From an uncultured Ilyobacter sp. (GTDB lineage: Bacteria; Fusobacteriota; Fusobacteriia; Fusobacteriales; Fusobacteriaceae), in assembly GCF_963668085.1 (NCBI RefSeq), contig NZ_OY764059.1:806001-870000 (forward strand): a DNA stretch of 64,000 bases, read 5' to 3'. The notes under the pieces are model-generated. The model ran no database searches and was not told the origin of the DNA. It was given only the letters and a program-made list of their open reading frames with translations. Shown piece after piece: positions 24,205 through 32,830 of this stretch. A program made the translations under genes and the position numbers. How positions within the stretch are numbered: position 1 is the stretch's first letter; each line of letters begins with the position of its first letter.

Positions 24205-24355
24205 CGGATGAAGGTATAGGGAGAGAGCTGCTAAAGCAGCCACCGAAGAAGTAAATCTTTCAGGTAAATGGACCTATGCTGGACGAACCTCAGGAGAGAA
24301 CTGTTTGATCAGTCACCGAAGGAGTAACACTCTCAGGTAAAAGGACGGAGGAAAA
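24205..24355 (+). promoter_or_regulatory. Tandem glycine riboswitch
   Basis: Two successive aptamers with the gcvT-type conserved cores. Aptamer 1 has GGGAGAGA, CACCGAAGAAGTAAA and CAGGTAAATGGAC. Aptamer 2 has GGAGAGA, CACCGAAGGAGTAA, TCTCAGGTAAAAGGAC. Variable helices (GCTGCTAAAGCAGC and ACTGTTTGATCAGT) separate the halves. It binds glycine, generally in a cooperative or linked manner. It is followed by an intrinsic terminator and then by asd, the first gene of the threonine operon, instead of the usual glycine cleavage or transport genes. Whether glycine switches expression on or off is not decidable by eye, although a free GAGG after aptamer 2 could pair with the CCTC of the terminator. 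Confidence 0.92.
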
Positions 24356-24390
24356 CCCACGCACTATTTTTGCGTTTGGATTGTTTTCTT

Positions 24391-24417
24391 GAGGTTACAT
24401 TTATGTAACCTCTTTTT
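24391..24417 (+). terminator. Expression-platform terminator of the glycine riboswitch
   Basis: GAGGTTAC and GTAACCTC arms with a 6-nt loop, followed by TTTTT, 33 bp before the asd start codon. Confidence 0.85.
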
Positions 24418-24449
24418 ATATATTTAAATATTTTTAGGGGGGATTATCA

Positions 24450-25424
24450 ATGAGTTATGTTGTAGCGGTAGTTGGGGCAACTGGTATGGTAGGAAGAAAA
24501 ATGTTACAGGTACTTGAAGAAAAGGAGTTTCCTGTTAAAGAGATAAAGCTTTTAGCTTCAGCTAGATCAGCTGGTAAAAAGATGACTTTTAGAGGTAAAG
24601 AAGTAGTTGTAGAAGAGCTTAAGCCTGAAAGTTTCGTAGGTGTGGATGTGGCATTATTTTCCGCCGGTGGAGAAACAAGTAAAAAGTTTGCTCCTGAGGC
24701 TGCAGAAAGAGGGGCTATCGTAGTAGATAACTCAAGTGCATGGAGAATGACAGAAGGAGTTCCGCTAGTAGTACCTGAGGTTAACCCAGAAGCAATAAAA
24801 GAGAGCAAGATAATAGCAAATCCTAACTGTTCAACAACACAGTGTGTACTTCCTCTAAAGGTGGTTCAAGACTTATTTGGACTAAAAAGAGTGGTATACA
24901 GCACTTATCAGGCTGTCTCAGGATCGGGAAGAGACGGTATAGAGGAGTTGAAAGAGGGGAAAAGATTTTACCCTTATCAGATAAAGAATAACTGCCTTCC
25001 ACATATAGATGTATTTTTAGACAACGGATACACAAAGGAAGAAGAGAAGATGATAAATGAAACTAGGAAGATTCTTGAGGTTCCTGAGTTGCCAATAACT
25101 GCAACTTGCGTAAGAGTACCTGTACTTAATTGCCACGGAGTTTCGATAAATGTTGAAACAGAATCAGAAATAGATATTCAGAAATTAAGAGAAGCATTAC
25201 AAGATTTTCCAGGAGTTGTATTATATGACGACCCTAATAATAATGTATACCCACTTGCTTCAGAATCAGACGAAAAAAATGAAGTATTTGTAGGAAGACT
25301 TAGAAAAGATCCAAGCATCAAAAATGGTCTCAACATGTGGGTAGTATCAGACAACCTTAGAAAAGGTGCAGCAACAAACACCGTACAAATAGCAGAGGTA
25401 CTTGCAAAAGGGGGAAAAATATGA
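24450..25424 (+). CDS. asd: Aspartate-semialdehyde dehydrogenase
   Basis: Reduces aspartyl-phosphate to aspartate semialdehyde, the branch point to lysine/diaminopimelate and threonine. GATGMVGRKML at the N-terminus binds NADP, NPNCSTTQCVLPL carries the catalytic Cys (about residue 129), and the active-site His lies in RVPVLNCHGVSI. Length 324 is normal. GGGGGGA precedes the ATG. It is the first gene of the operon and overlaps hom by 4 bp. Expression is predicted to depend on the Thr/Ile attenuator and glycine riboswitch upstream. Confidence 0.97.
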   Translation: MSYVVAVVGATGMVGRKMLQVLEEKEFPVKEIKLLASARSAGKKMTFRGKEVVVEELKPESFVGVDVALFSAGGETSKKFAPEAAERGAIVVDNSSAWRMTEGVPLVVPEVNPEAIKESKIIANPNCSTTQCVLPLKVVQDLFGLKRVVYSTYQAVSGSGRDGIEELKEGKRFYPYQIKNNCLPHIDVFLDNGYTKEEEKMINETRKILEVPELPITATCVRVPVLNCHGVSINVETESEIDIQKLREALQDFPGVVLYDDPNNNVYPLASESDEKNEVFVGRLRKDPSIKNGLNMWVVSDNLRKGAATNTVQIAEVLAKGGKI

Positions 25425-26374
25425 AATTGGGTGTAATAGGATTAGGTACTGTAGGTGAAGGAGTCTTAAAAATTCTTACACTTGAAAAAGATAGATTAGA
25501 AGCTATGTTTGGAGAAAAAATAGAAGTTACAAAAGTATGTGACATTGAAGAGAAGAATTTTCCATTTGGTAAATTTAACTTCACCAATAACTATAAAGAG
25601 ATATTAGAAGATGAAGAGATTCATACAGTTGTAGAACTAATTGGAGGTGTGGGGATAGCCTTTGAGATAGCCAAGGAGATACTAGGGTCAGGAAGAAACT
25701 TAGTATGTGCAAACAAGCATCTTATAGCTACTCACGGAAAAGAGTTATTTGCCCTTGCAGAAAAAAATGATGTTAAGTTTTTCTTTGAGGCAGCTGTTGC
25801 AGGAGGAATTCCAGTTGTAACACCACTTAAAGAGGGACTCTTCCCAAATAGATTTGAAAGAATAAGAGGAATACTAAACGGTACATGCAACTATATGCTC
25901 TCTAAAATGGAAGAGGGTATGAGTTATGAGGAAGCACTTAAAGATGCTCAGGAAAAAGGGTATGCAGAGGCAGATCCTACATTTGATGTAGCAGGTATAG
26001 ATACAGGACATAAAATTAGTGTTCTTGCTTATCTGGCATGGGGAGAACTAAAGGAATTTTCAACAATCCCTATAACAGGAATTGACAAGCTAACTAAGGA
26101 AGATATAGAAAAAGCCAAGGCAGAAGGAAAAAGATACAAACTTTTAGGAGAAGCATTTCAAGAAGACGGAAAGCTGACAGTAAGAGTGTCGCCACAGTTA
26201 ATTGAAAGCAGTGAACTCCTTTATGATGTCGGCGGAGTCTATAACGCTGTAGAGATAGACGGTTCTTATACTGGAAAAACAATATTCTTTGGTGAGGGAG
26301 CAGGGATGGACGCAACTGCTTCAGCTGTAGTATCTGACATATATAAAGTTTTAGCCAGTCGTTCTTGGAATTAA
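25421..26374 (+). CDS. hom: Homoserine dehydrogenase, without C-terminal ACT domain
   Basis: Reduces aspartate semialdehyde to homoserine. The Rossmann start MKLGVIGLGTVGEGV, the GGVGIAFEIAKE block, CANKHL, and the catalytic region GTCNYMLSKMEEG through EADPTFDVAGIDTGHKI are clear. At 317 residues it lacks the about 100-residue ACT domain that gives threonine feedback in most bacterial forms, so allosteric control may be reduced and RNA-level control more important. It overlaps asd by 4 bp and precedes lysC by 18 bp. Confidence 0.95.
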   Translation: MKLGVIGLGTVGEGVLKILTLEKDRLEAMFGEKIEVTKVCDIEEKNFPFGKFNFTNNYKEILEDEEIHTVVELIGGVGIAFEIAKEILGSGRNLVCANKHLIATHGKELFALAEKNDVKFFFEAAVAGGIPVVTPLKEGLFPNRFERIRGILNGTCNYMLSKMEEGMSYEEALKDAQEKGYAEADPTFDVAGIDTGHKISVLAYLAWGELKEFSTIPITGIDKLTKEDIEKAKAEGKRYKLLGEAFQEDGKLTVRVSPQLIESSELLYDVGGVYNAVEIDGSYTGKTIFFGEGAGMDATASAVVSDIYKVLASRSWN

Positions 26375-26392
26375 TACGAGGGGGTAAGGAGA

Positions 26393-27601
26393 ATGGCATT
26401 AATAGTACAGAAATTTGGTGGGACAAGCGTAAAAGACACTGAAAGACTACAGGAAGTAGCCAGGTGGGTCGTTAAAAATAAAGAAGAAGGCAACAAAATG
26501 GTGGTAGTTGTATCTGCACCTGGAGGCATGACTGATTCTCTTATAAAAAGAGCTGAAGAGGTTCACAGCAGCCCTCAAGGAAGAGAACTAGATATGCTAC
26601 TCTCTGTGGGAGAACAAATATCAGCTGCACTTCTTTCAATGGCAATAGAACAGCTTGGACACAAGGCCATCTCTTTTACCGGTCCGCAAGTGGGGATAAA
26701 AACGACGAATGATTTTAATAATGCAAAGATATTAGATATATCTCCTGAAAAAATAATGGAGAAATTAGACAGTGACCATGTAGTTATAATAACAGGCTTT
26801 CAAGGTGTAGATGAAAATGGGGATATAACCACCCTTGGAAGAGGTGGATCAGATACAACTGCTGTAGCTGTGGGGGCGGCTATATCTGCAGATCAGGTGG
26901 AAATATATACTGACGTAGACGGTATATACACAGCTGATCCGAGAGTGGTAAAAAATGCTGGGAAGATACCACAGGTATCTTTTACAGAGATGATAGAGAT
27001 GGCAGGGAAAGGAGCTAAAGTCCTTCACTGCAGAAGTGTTGAACTAGCTGCTAAATATGGGATCGATATTCATTTGAGATCAGCGTTTACATGGGAAGAA
27101 GGAACTTGGGTAAAGGGGGATGAAGAAATGGAAAAAGCAATGGTAAGAGGGATAACACATGTCAAAGGACTTGCTAAATTAACTATAACTCAGCTTGAGA
27201 GTAATAATTATCTAAGCGATGTGATGGATATATTAGAAGACAGGGAAATAGATATCAGGCTAGTAAATCAGGGACTTAATCCTTCTGGACATTTTGAAAT
27301 CTCTTTCCTTTTGGAAGAAAAAGAGGCAGTTAGAGTTTCTAAACTTATAGAAGAAAAGCTGGGAAACAAGGAAAATATTGATTTGAATCTTAACCTGGGA
27401 ATGGTCTCTGCTATTGGTATAGGGGTTCGTTCAAACAAGCTTCAGGGAAGTATAATGAGAATACTTAATAATAACGGGATCAAACCAAAAATGATGTCTT
27501 CTTCTGAAACAAGTCTTTCTTATGTTGTAGCAGAAGAAAATGTAGATAAATTAAAAAGGCTGATGCATGACGAACTTATAGAAAAAAGCCTTTCTGCCTA
27601 A
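26393..27601 (+). CDS. lysC: Aspartate kinase
   Basis: Phosphorylates aspartate, the committed step for lysine, threonine and methionine. KFGGTSVKDTERL at the N-terminus is the kinase signature. GFQGVDENGDITTLGRGGSDTTAVA and EIYTDVDGIYTADPRV are further kinase blocks. A C-terminal pair of ACT-like regulatory segments follows from about residue 260 (GLAKLTITQLESN; GMVSAIGIGVRS). Length 402 is that of a monofunctional enzyme. GTAAGGAG precedes the ATG. Which amino acid inhibits it is not readable by eye. Confidence 0.95.
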   Translation: MALIVQKFGGTSVKDTERLQEVARWVVKNKEEGNKMVVVVSAPGGMTDSLIKRAEEVHSSPQGRELDMLLSVGEQISAALLSMAIEQLGHKAISFTGPQVGIKTTNDFNNAKILDISPEKIMEKLDSDHVVIITGFQGVDENGDITTLGRGGSDTTAVAVGAAISADQVEIYTDVDGIYTADPRVVKNAGKIPQVSFTEMIEMAGKGAKVLHCRSVELAAKYGIDIHLRSAFTWEEGTWVKGDEEMEKAMVRGITHVKGLAKLTITQLESNNYLSDVMDILEDREIDIRLVNQGLNPSGHFEISFLLEEKEAVRVSKLIEEKLGNKENIDLNLNLGMVSAIGIGVRSNKLQGSIMRILNNNGIKPKMMSSSETSLSYVVAEENVDKLKRLMHDELIEKSLSA

Positions 27602-27619
27602 GATGGAGGTCGGTAAACA

Positions 27620-28549
27620 GTGGCTGTTTATACTAAATTGAGCGATGACTATATAAAGAATATATTGAAAAATTACTCCTTTAAAAAGGTAGACAGAATA
27701 GAGGAGATATCAGAAGGGATATTAAACACTAATTATTTTATAGAGGGTGACAAGGGAAAGTTTATTTTTAGAATTTTAGAGGGTGAGAGAGATTATACAG
27801 AAGAGGCAAAAGAGCTTGAATTCCTCGAATATCTAAATTCAAACGGATTTCCATGTCCAACAGCTATAAAAAATGTCTCAGGAGAAAATTACGAATTTAT
27901 AGATGGTAAAATGGCTTCTGTATTTACATTTATAGAGGGGGAAAAAGTAAAGTCTATAAATGAAAATAATATGAAAGAGATTGGACGAAAGCTTGGTAAA
28001 ATGCACACTCTCTTAAAAGACAGGGATATAACCAGAAATAGAAAAATTGATATGCAGTATTTTTATGATATAATATCCAAATCAGATCTAAAAGGGATAC
28101 TTAAAGATGACTATGATTTTATTATTAAATACTATGAGAGAGCATCTAAAGTAGATTACTCAAATCTTCCCTTTGGTATAATTCACAATGATATTTTTCC
28201 TGACAATGTTTTTATGCAAGGTGGGGAAATTTCAGGGATAATAGATTTCAATGATTGTCTTAGAGGGCCGCTTATTCTCGATCTGGCAATAGTTATAAGT
28301 TTTTGGATAAGAAACAGAGGCTTTTCAGATGAAGTCGAAAATAGGCTGACTAAAGTATTTTTAAACGCCTATGAGACTGAGAGAAAAATAACTAAAGAAG
28401 AGATGGAGCTTATGGATGAAGCTCTTATAAGAATAGCTCTTACTTTTATATTTTTGAGAGTTAATAAATTTCATGTAGAGGACAACAGCAGTGTAAATAT
28501 GGAGTTTAAAAATTACAAAGATCTCCTTCCATTGCTGAGATATTTCTAA
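27620..28549 (+). CDS. thrB: Homoserine kinase, aminoglycoside-phosphotransferase fold (ThrB2-like)
   Basis: Phosphorylates homoserine before threonine synthase. This is not the GHMP-type ThrB but the APH-type form: GIIHNDIFPDNVF is the catalytic H-x-D-x4-N motif and GIIDFNDC the metal-binding D. ISEGILNTNYFI is the glycine-rich start, and PLILDLAI follows the D motif. The 309-residue length fits. The GTG start follows GGAGG by about 11 nt. Position between lysC and thrC makes homoserine the best substrate, although APH-fold kinases vary. Confidence 0.85.
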   Translation: MAVYTKLSDDYIKNILKNYSFKKVDRIEEISEGILNTNYFIEGDKGKFIFRILEGERDYTEEAKELEFLEYLNSNGFPCPTAIKNVSGENYEFIDGKMASVFTFIEGEKVKSINENNMKEIGRKLGKMHTLLKDRDITRNRKIDMQYFYDIISKSDLKGILKDDYDFIIKYYERASKVDYSNLPFGIIHNDIFPDNVFMQGGEISGIIDFNDCLRGPLILDLAIVISFWIRNRGFSDEVENRLTKVFLNAYETERKITKEEMELMDEALIRIALTFIFLRVNKFHVEDNSSVNMEFKNYKDLLPLLRYF

Positions 28550-28559
28550 GGAGGAAAAA

Positions 28560-30026
28560 ATGAGATACGTGAGTACTAGGGGAAACCTTGAAAAAAGTTA
28601 TTCGGCAGCAGAAGCCATAAGAGAGGGAATGGTTCCAGGTGGAGGACTTTTTGTACCTGAAAATTTTCCTAAATTTACTCTCGACGAGATAAATAGCTTG
28701 AAAGAACTTAATTACCAAGAAGTTTCTATGGAAGTACTGAAAAAATATCTTTCTGACTATACAGAGGAAGAGATAAGAGAGTGTGTAGAGGGTGCTTACA
28801 GTGACAGCAATTTCTCACACAAGGAAAGAACTCCAGTGGTAAAAGTAGAAGATGAAGTATATGTAATGGAGCTATGGCACGGTCCAACAGCTGCATTTAA
28901 GGATATGGCACTTCAGCTCATGCCAAGACTCTTTGTGAAGGCAAGAGAGAAGACAAATGCTGTAGATGATACACTTATACTAGTTGCTACTTCTGGTGAT
29001 ACTGGAAAGGCTGCTCTTGAAGGCTTTAAAAATCTTAAGGGGATAAAGGTAGTTGTTTTTTATCCTGAAGAGGGAGTAAGCCAGGTTCAAAAACTTCAAA
29101 TGATAACAACAGAGGGAGATAATCTAACTGTTTCTGCATTAAAGGGAAATTTTGACGACTGCCAAACTGGTGTAAAGGAAATTTTTGCAGATGAAGAATT
29201 CAATAGTACTCTTAAGGGCTTAGAGCTTTCCTCGGCAAATTCTATAAATCTAGGTAGACTTCTTCCTCAAGTTATATATTACTTCAAGGCCTACGCTCAG
29301 ATGCTAAGAGACAACGAAATTACTCTAGGAGAAAAAGTAGACTTCTGTGTTCCAACAGGAAACTTTGGAAACATTTTAGCAGGATATTATGCAATGGAGA
29401 TGGGACTTCCAGTTGGAAAACTTATCTGTGCTTCTAATAAAAACAATGTCTTGACAGACTTTCTCCAAAGTGGAACCTATGATAAAAAAAGAGATTTTCA
29501 TAAGACAATGAGTCCATCTATGGATATTTTGGTCTCTTCAAATCTTGAGAGATTTCTTTATCATACACTAGGAGATGCTGACAAAGTTTCTGAGATCTAC
29601 GAAAGATTCAATAGGGACGGAGTCTTTAGCGTAGATAAGAAAGAGTTGGAAAATATTCAGAATATTATGGAATCTGGATATACCGATGAAGATATGTGTA
29701 TAGATACAATAAAAAATGTTTTTGAAAATGATAAATACATAATGGACACTCACACAGCGGTGGCTATGAATGTGGCACTTAGAAAAAAAACTGAAAGGAA
29801 AATAGTAGTATTATCAACGGCTAGCATATATAAATTTCCGTCAAGTGTCCTAAAATCATTTGGAAAACAGGGAGAAACAGAGTTTAAAGAGATAGAGATG
29901 TTAAATGAGATAACAGGTGTTGAGCTTCACAGTGCAGTCAAGGGAATAGATCAGCTTCCTGTGCTTCATAAAAACTGCATAGAAAAAGATGGAATGAAAG
30001 AATTTTTGGAAAAACTGATAAAGTAA
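28560..30026 (+). CDS. thrC: Threonine synthase
   Basis: PLP enzyme converting O-phosphohomoserine to threonine, last gene of the operon. HGPTAAFKDMALQLMPRLF contains the PLP lysine (about residue 112). MRYVSTRGNLEKSYSAAEAIREG is the family N-terminus, LVATSGDTGKAALEGF and ANSINLGRLLPQ bind cofactor phosphate. Length 488 matches the longer class. AAGGAGG precedes the ATG. A hairpin terminator follows 27 bp later. Confidence 0.97.
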   Translation: MRYVSTRGNLEKSYSAAEAIREGMVPGGGLFVPENFPKFTLDEINSLKELNYQEVSMEVLKKYLSDYTEEEIRECVEGAYSDSNFSHKERTPVVKVEDEVYVMELWHGPTAAFKDMALQLMPRLFVKAREKTNAVDDTLILVATSGDTGKAALEGFKNLKGIKVVVFYPEEGVSQVQKLQMITTEGDNLTVSALKGNFDDCQTGVKEIFADEEFNSTLKGLELSSANSINLGRLLPQVIYYFKAYAQMLRDNEITLGEKVDFCVPTGNFGNILAGYYAMEMGLPVGKLICASNKNNVLTDFLQSGTYDKKRDFHKTMSPSMDILVSSNLERFLYHTLGDADKVSEIYERFNRDGVFSVDKKELENIQNIMESGYTDEDMCIDTIKNVFENDKYIMDTHTAVAMNVALRKKTERKIVVLSTASIYKFPSSVLKSFGKQGETEFKEIEMLNEITGVELHSAVKGIDQLPVLHKNCIEKDGMKEFLEKLIK

Positions 30027-30052
30027 TAAAATTCATCAAGGTTTAAATATAT

Positions 30053-30088
30053 AAGAGGTGTCTAGAATACTAGATGCCTCTTTATTGT
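30053..30088 (+). terminator. Terminator of the threonine operon
   Basis: AAGAGGTGTCTAG and CTAGATGCCTCTT arms, with two wobble pairs, followed by TTTATTGTTT. Confidence 0.75.
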
Positions 30089-30104
30089 TTACAGGGAAAT
30101 AAAT

Positions 30105-30132
30105 TTGACATATTAGGAAAAACTGATATAAT
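30105..30132 (+). promoter_or_regulatory. Promoter of the TSCPD gene
   Basis: TTGACA, 16-bp spacer, TATAAT with an extended -10 TG. Confidence 0.75.
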
Positions 30133-30163
30133 TTCCATATAAAAAATTTAGGAGGAAAAAATT

Positions 30164-30403
30164 ATGAAGACATTTAAAACTTCAGGGGTCTGTGCAAAAG
30201 AGATCTCTTTTAAAGTAGATGGAGATGTTATTGAAAGTGTTGTTTTTAAAGGTGGGTGCAGCGGAAATACTCAAGGTCTAAGTGCTCTACTAACAGGAAT
30301 GAAGGTAGATGACGTAATTGAAAGGCTATCTGGGATGAGCTGCGGATCAAGAGAAACATCATGCCCGGATCAGTTGGCGAAAGCACTTAAAGAATTATTG
30401 TGA
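30164..30403 (+). CDS. TSCPD-domain small protein (TIGR03905-like)
   Basis: A 79-residue protein with the TSCPD motif in the form ETSCPDQLAKAL at the C-terminus and other conserved Cys (GVCAKEI, GGCSGNTQG, MSCGSRETSC). The domain occurs alone or fused to ribonucleotide reductases and may bind metal through the Cys residues; its function is not established. The ATG has AGGAGG at 7 nt. It is monocistronic with its own near-consensus promoter. A long untranslated stretch with a hairpin follows. Confidence 0.8.
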   Translation: MKTFKTSGVCAKEISFKVDGDVIESVVFKGGCSGNTQGLSALLTGMKVDDVIERLSGMSCGSRETSCPDQLAKALKELL

Positions 30404-30559
30404 CAAAAGATTGATAGAAAAACGATTATTTTTTTATCTTTTTATACAAAAAAATATTTTCTTGAGAAGAAAATAATGATATAATACATATGTAATAGAA
30501 TATTTGAAAAAATGATGAGGTATAAAATTGTTTATGATTATTTTATAATATACCATCGA

Positions 30560-30591
30560 AGAAAAACATCTTGGTAACAAGATGTTTTTCT
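30560..30591 (+). terminator. Perfect hairpin in the TSCPD-ftsI gap
   Basis: AGAAAAACATCTTG and CAAGATGTTTTTCT, 14-bp arms with a 4-nt loop. It lies 157 bp after the TSCPD stop. The rest of this roughly 300-bp gap holds only a TATAAT box (30480-30485), so it may end the TSCPD 3' UTR or a short RNA. Confidence 0.5.
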
Positions 30592-30701
30592 AAAAGATAG
30601 CTTGTGAAGTTCGTGAAATAAGTTGTAATATTTTTAAATATAAATTATAATTAATTGATATTAAAAACTGAAAGTTATTTTTCACCGGGAGGCAACTTTT
30701 C

Positions 30702-32819
30702 ATGCTATCAAAAAAGGTTAGAATAAACGTGTTGACAGGTATTTTCTTGTCTCTGATTTCACTTTTTATTTATAAAGAAATGTACACTTTAGTCTTTGGA
30801 ATGTCACTTTTTTATTTCTTTATACTTTATGTAATAAGTAGAGATAGTGAAAAATGCAAGTATTCTAATTTCACAAATAGAAGTAAAAACCTTTCTAGAA
30901 CGTGTCTTTTTTTTATGTTAATTTTGATTACACGTCTCTTTCAAGTACAGGTGATAGAGCATAAAGAGTATGAAAACATGCTCGTAAATCAAGTTGAGGC
31001 AACTTATTCAATTGTAGGTAACAGGGGTAAAATTTTGGATTATAGAGGCAAACCTCTAGCTTACAATTCCAACTTATATACTATAGCTATAGATCCTACA
31101 AGAGTTTGTAACTTTGAGACTGCCATGAACGCCCTAGAGGATATAGATAAAAATCATATTAAAATAGGTTATAGAAGATTAAAAAAAATATTGCCATCTT
31201 TGTCTGAAGCTAAAAAATATTATAAAATTATAGCTAAAAATATAGAAGAAGATAAAAAAGAAGAGATAGAGAAATTAATAAAGGAAAAATATGAACTCAC
31301 GCATAATGAGATATTCTTTCAGAAGAAAAGCAACCGAGAGTATTACAGAAAAGATATATTTTCATATCTGGTTGGACTCACGGGTTTTACCAAAGAATCA
31401 AAAGACTCTAAAACAGGAATTTTCGGAGTGGAAAGAAAGTATGAGGAATATCTCAGAGCCAGAAAGATAACGAAGAAAGATATCTTTACAAGAAGCCGTT
31501 TTATGAGACTGCCAACTGCATCAGATGAGCTAGAAATATCGGCAAATGGTAAAAATATCTATTTAACCATAGATTACTTCATGCAATATATACTCAATGA
31601 AGAAGTGAAAAAACAGTTTGACAACACCAGATCTGAAATGGGTCTTGGGCTGATAATGGATCCAAATACCGGCAGGATATTAGCTACTTCAATATTTAAC
31701 AAAAGACCTCAAAAAAACCTAAAAAATCAGATAATACAGAGTCAATATGAGCCAGGTTCTACATTTAAGCCTCTGATTGTAGCAGCAGGGATGGAAGAAG
31801 GATTAATTTCACCTAATGACACATTTGATGTGGGAGATGGTAAGATAACAAGGCACAGGCACACCATAAGGGAGAGCAGCAGACACACAAAGGGAGTATT
31901 GACTACAGAAGAGGTTCTGAAAAAATCCAGTAACATCGGAATGGTACTTATAAGTGACAAGTTTAGCAATGCAACATTTGAAAAATATTTGGAAAATTTT
32001 GGTCTGGAAGACAAGACTAAAGTAGATCTTCCAGGTGAGCTAAAACCATATATGCAGCATTACAGCAAGTGGGATGGGCTAAAAAAAAATACAATGGCTT
32101 TTGGGCAGGGAATAGCAGTAACCCCTATACAGCTAGCTACGGCTTTTTCCTCTGTGATAAACGGAGGAATACTTTACCAGCCTTATGTAGTTGACAGAGT
32201 AGCCGGAGACGACGGAGTTGTACTCAGAAGAAATACCCCTCAAAAAGTGAGAAGGGTAATATCTCCAAAGGTTTCACAGGAGATGAGAAGCATGCTCGAG
32301 CATGTGGTAGCTGACGGTACAGGAAAGAATGCATCTATAGAAGGCTACAGAATTGGAGGAAAGACAGGGACAGCACAAATAAGTTCTAAGGGTGGCTACC
32401 TTAAGGGGGAATACCTGGCGTCTTTTATAGGTTTTTTTCCTGCAAACAATCCCCAGTATCTGATGCTATTTATGTTTTTGAAGCCTCAGGCGGATATTTA
32501 TTATAATAAATTTGGTGGGGCTGTGGCTGCACCAGTATTCAAAGAAGTTGCCAAGAGAATAATAAAATACAACAACATCCTTCCGGGAGATGTGGAGTAT
32601 CTAGGGGACTCTGAAATGAAGTTTCCAGAACACAGTTCTAATGAACCTCTAGTAGAGATGCCTGACCTTTCGGGGAAAAGTGCCAGAGAGGTGTTAAAGA
32701 TTTTGGGTAAATTGGGTATAGAGGTGGAAATATCTGGAACTGGTCTGGTAGATTCACAGTGGCCGGCAAAGGGTACCGCTCCTGAAAAAATAAATAAGGT
32801 GAAAGTTCACCTAAAATAG
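30702..32819 (+). CDS. Penicillin-binding protein 2 / FtsI-type transpeptidase with C-terminal PASTA domain
   Basis: Septal or sporulation-type class B PBP, cross-links peptidoglycan. About 40 hydrophobic residues near the N-terminus form the anchor, then a long pedestal. The transpeptidase motifs are PGSTFKP (SxxK, about residue 352), SSN (about 410) and KTGTAQ (about 553). The last 55 residues (MPDLSGKSAREVLKIL onward) form one PASTA domain that can bind muropeptides. At 705 residues it is longer than E. coli FtsI and resembles SpoVD-type proteins. GGGAGG precedes the ATG. The following genes are priA and def, not the dcw cluster. Confidence 0.9.
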   Translation: MLSKKVRINVLTGIFLSLISLFIYKEMYTLVFGMSLFYFFILYVISRDSEKCKYSNFTNRSKNLSRTCLFFMLILITRLFQVQVIEHKEYENMLVNQVEATYSIVGNRGKILDYRGKPLAYNSNLYTIAIDPTRVCNFETAMNALEDIDKNHIKIGYRRLKKILPSLSEAKKYYKIIAKNIEEDKKEEIEKLIKEKYELTHNEIFFQKKSNREYYRKDIFSYLVGLTGFTKESKDSKTGIFGVERKYEEYLRARKITKKDIFTRSRFMRLPTASDELEISANGKNIYLTIDYFMQYILNEEVKKQFDNTRSEMGLGLIMDPNTGRILATSIFNKRPQKNLKNQIIQSQYEPGSTFKPLIVAAGMEEGLISPNDTFDVGDGKITRHRHTIRESSRHTKGVLTTEEVLKKSSNIGMVLISDKFSNATFEKYLENFGLEDKTKVDLPGELKPYMQHYSKWDGLKKNTMAFGQGIAVTPIQLATAFSSVINGGILYQPYVVDRVAGDDGVVLRRNTPQKVRRVISPKVSQEMRSMLEHVVADGTGKNASIEGYRIGGKTGTAQISSKGGYLKGEYLASFIGFFPANNPQYLMLFMFLKPQADIYYNKFGGAVAAPVFKEVAKRIIKYNNILPGDVEYLGDSEMKFPEHSSNEPLVEMPDLSGKSAREVLKILGKLGIEVEISGTGLVDSQWPAKGTAPEKINKVKVHLK

Positions 32820-32830
32820 GTGTTTAAAAT

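Noticed and set aside
30524..30550. Micro-ORF starting with TTG after GAGG in the TSCPD-ftsI gap.
   Set aside because: Only six codons without any regulatory amino-acid bias; not supportable as a gene.
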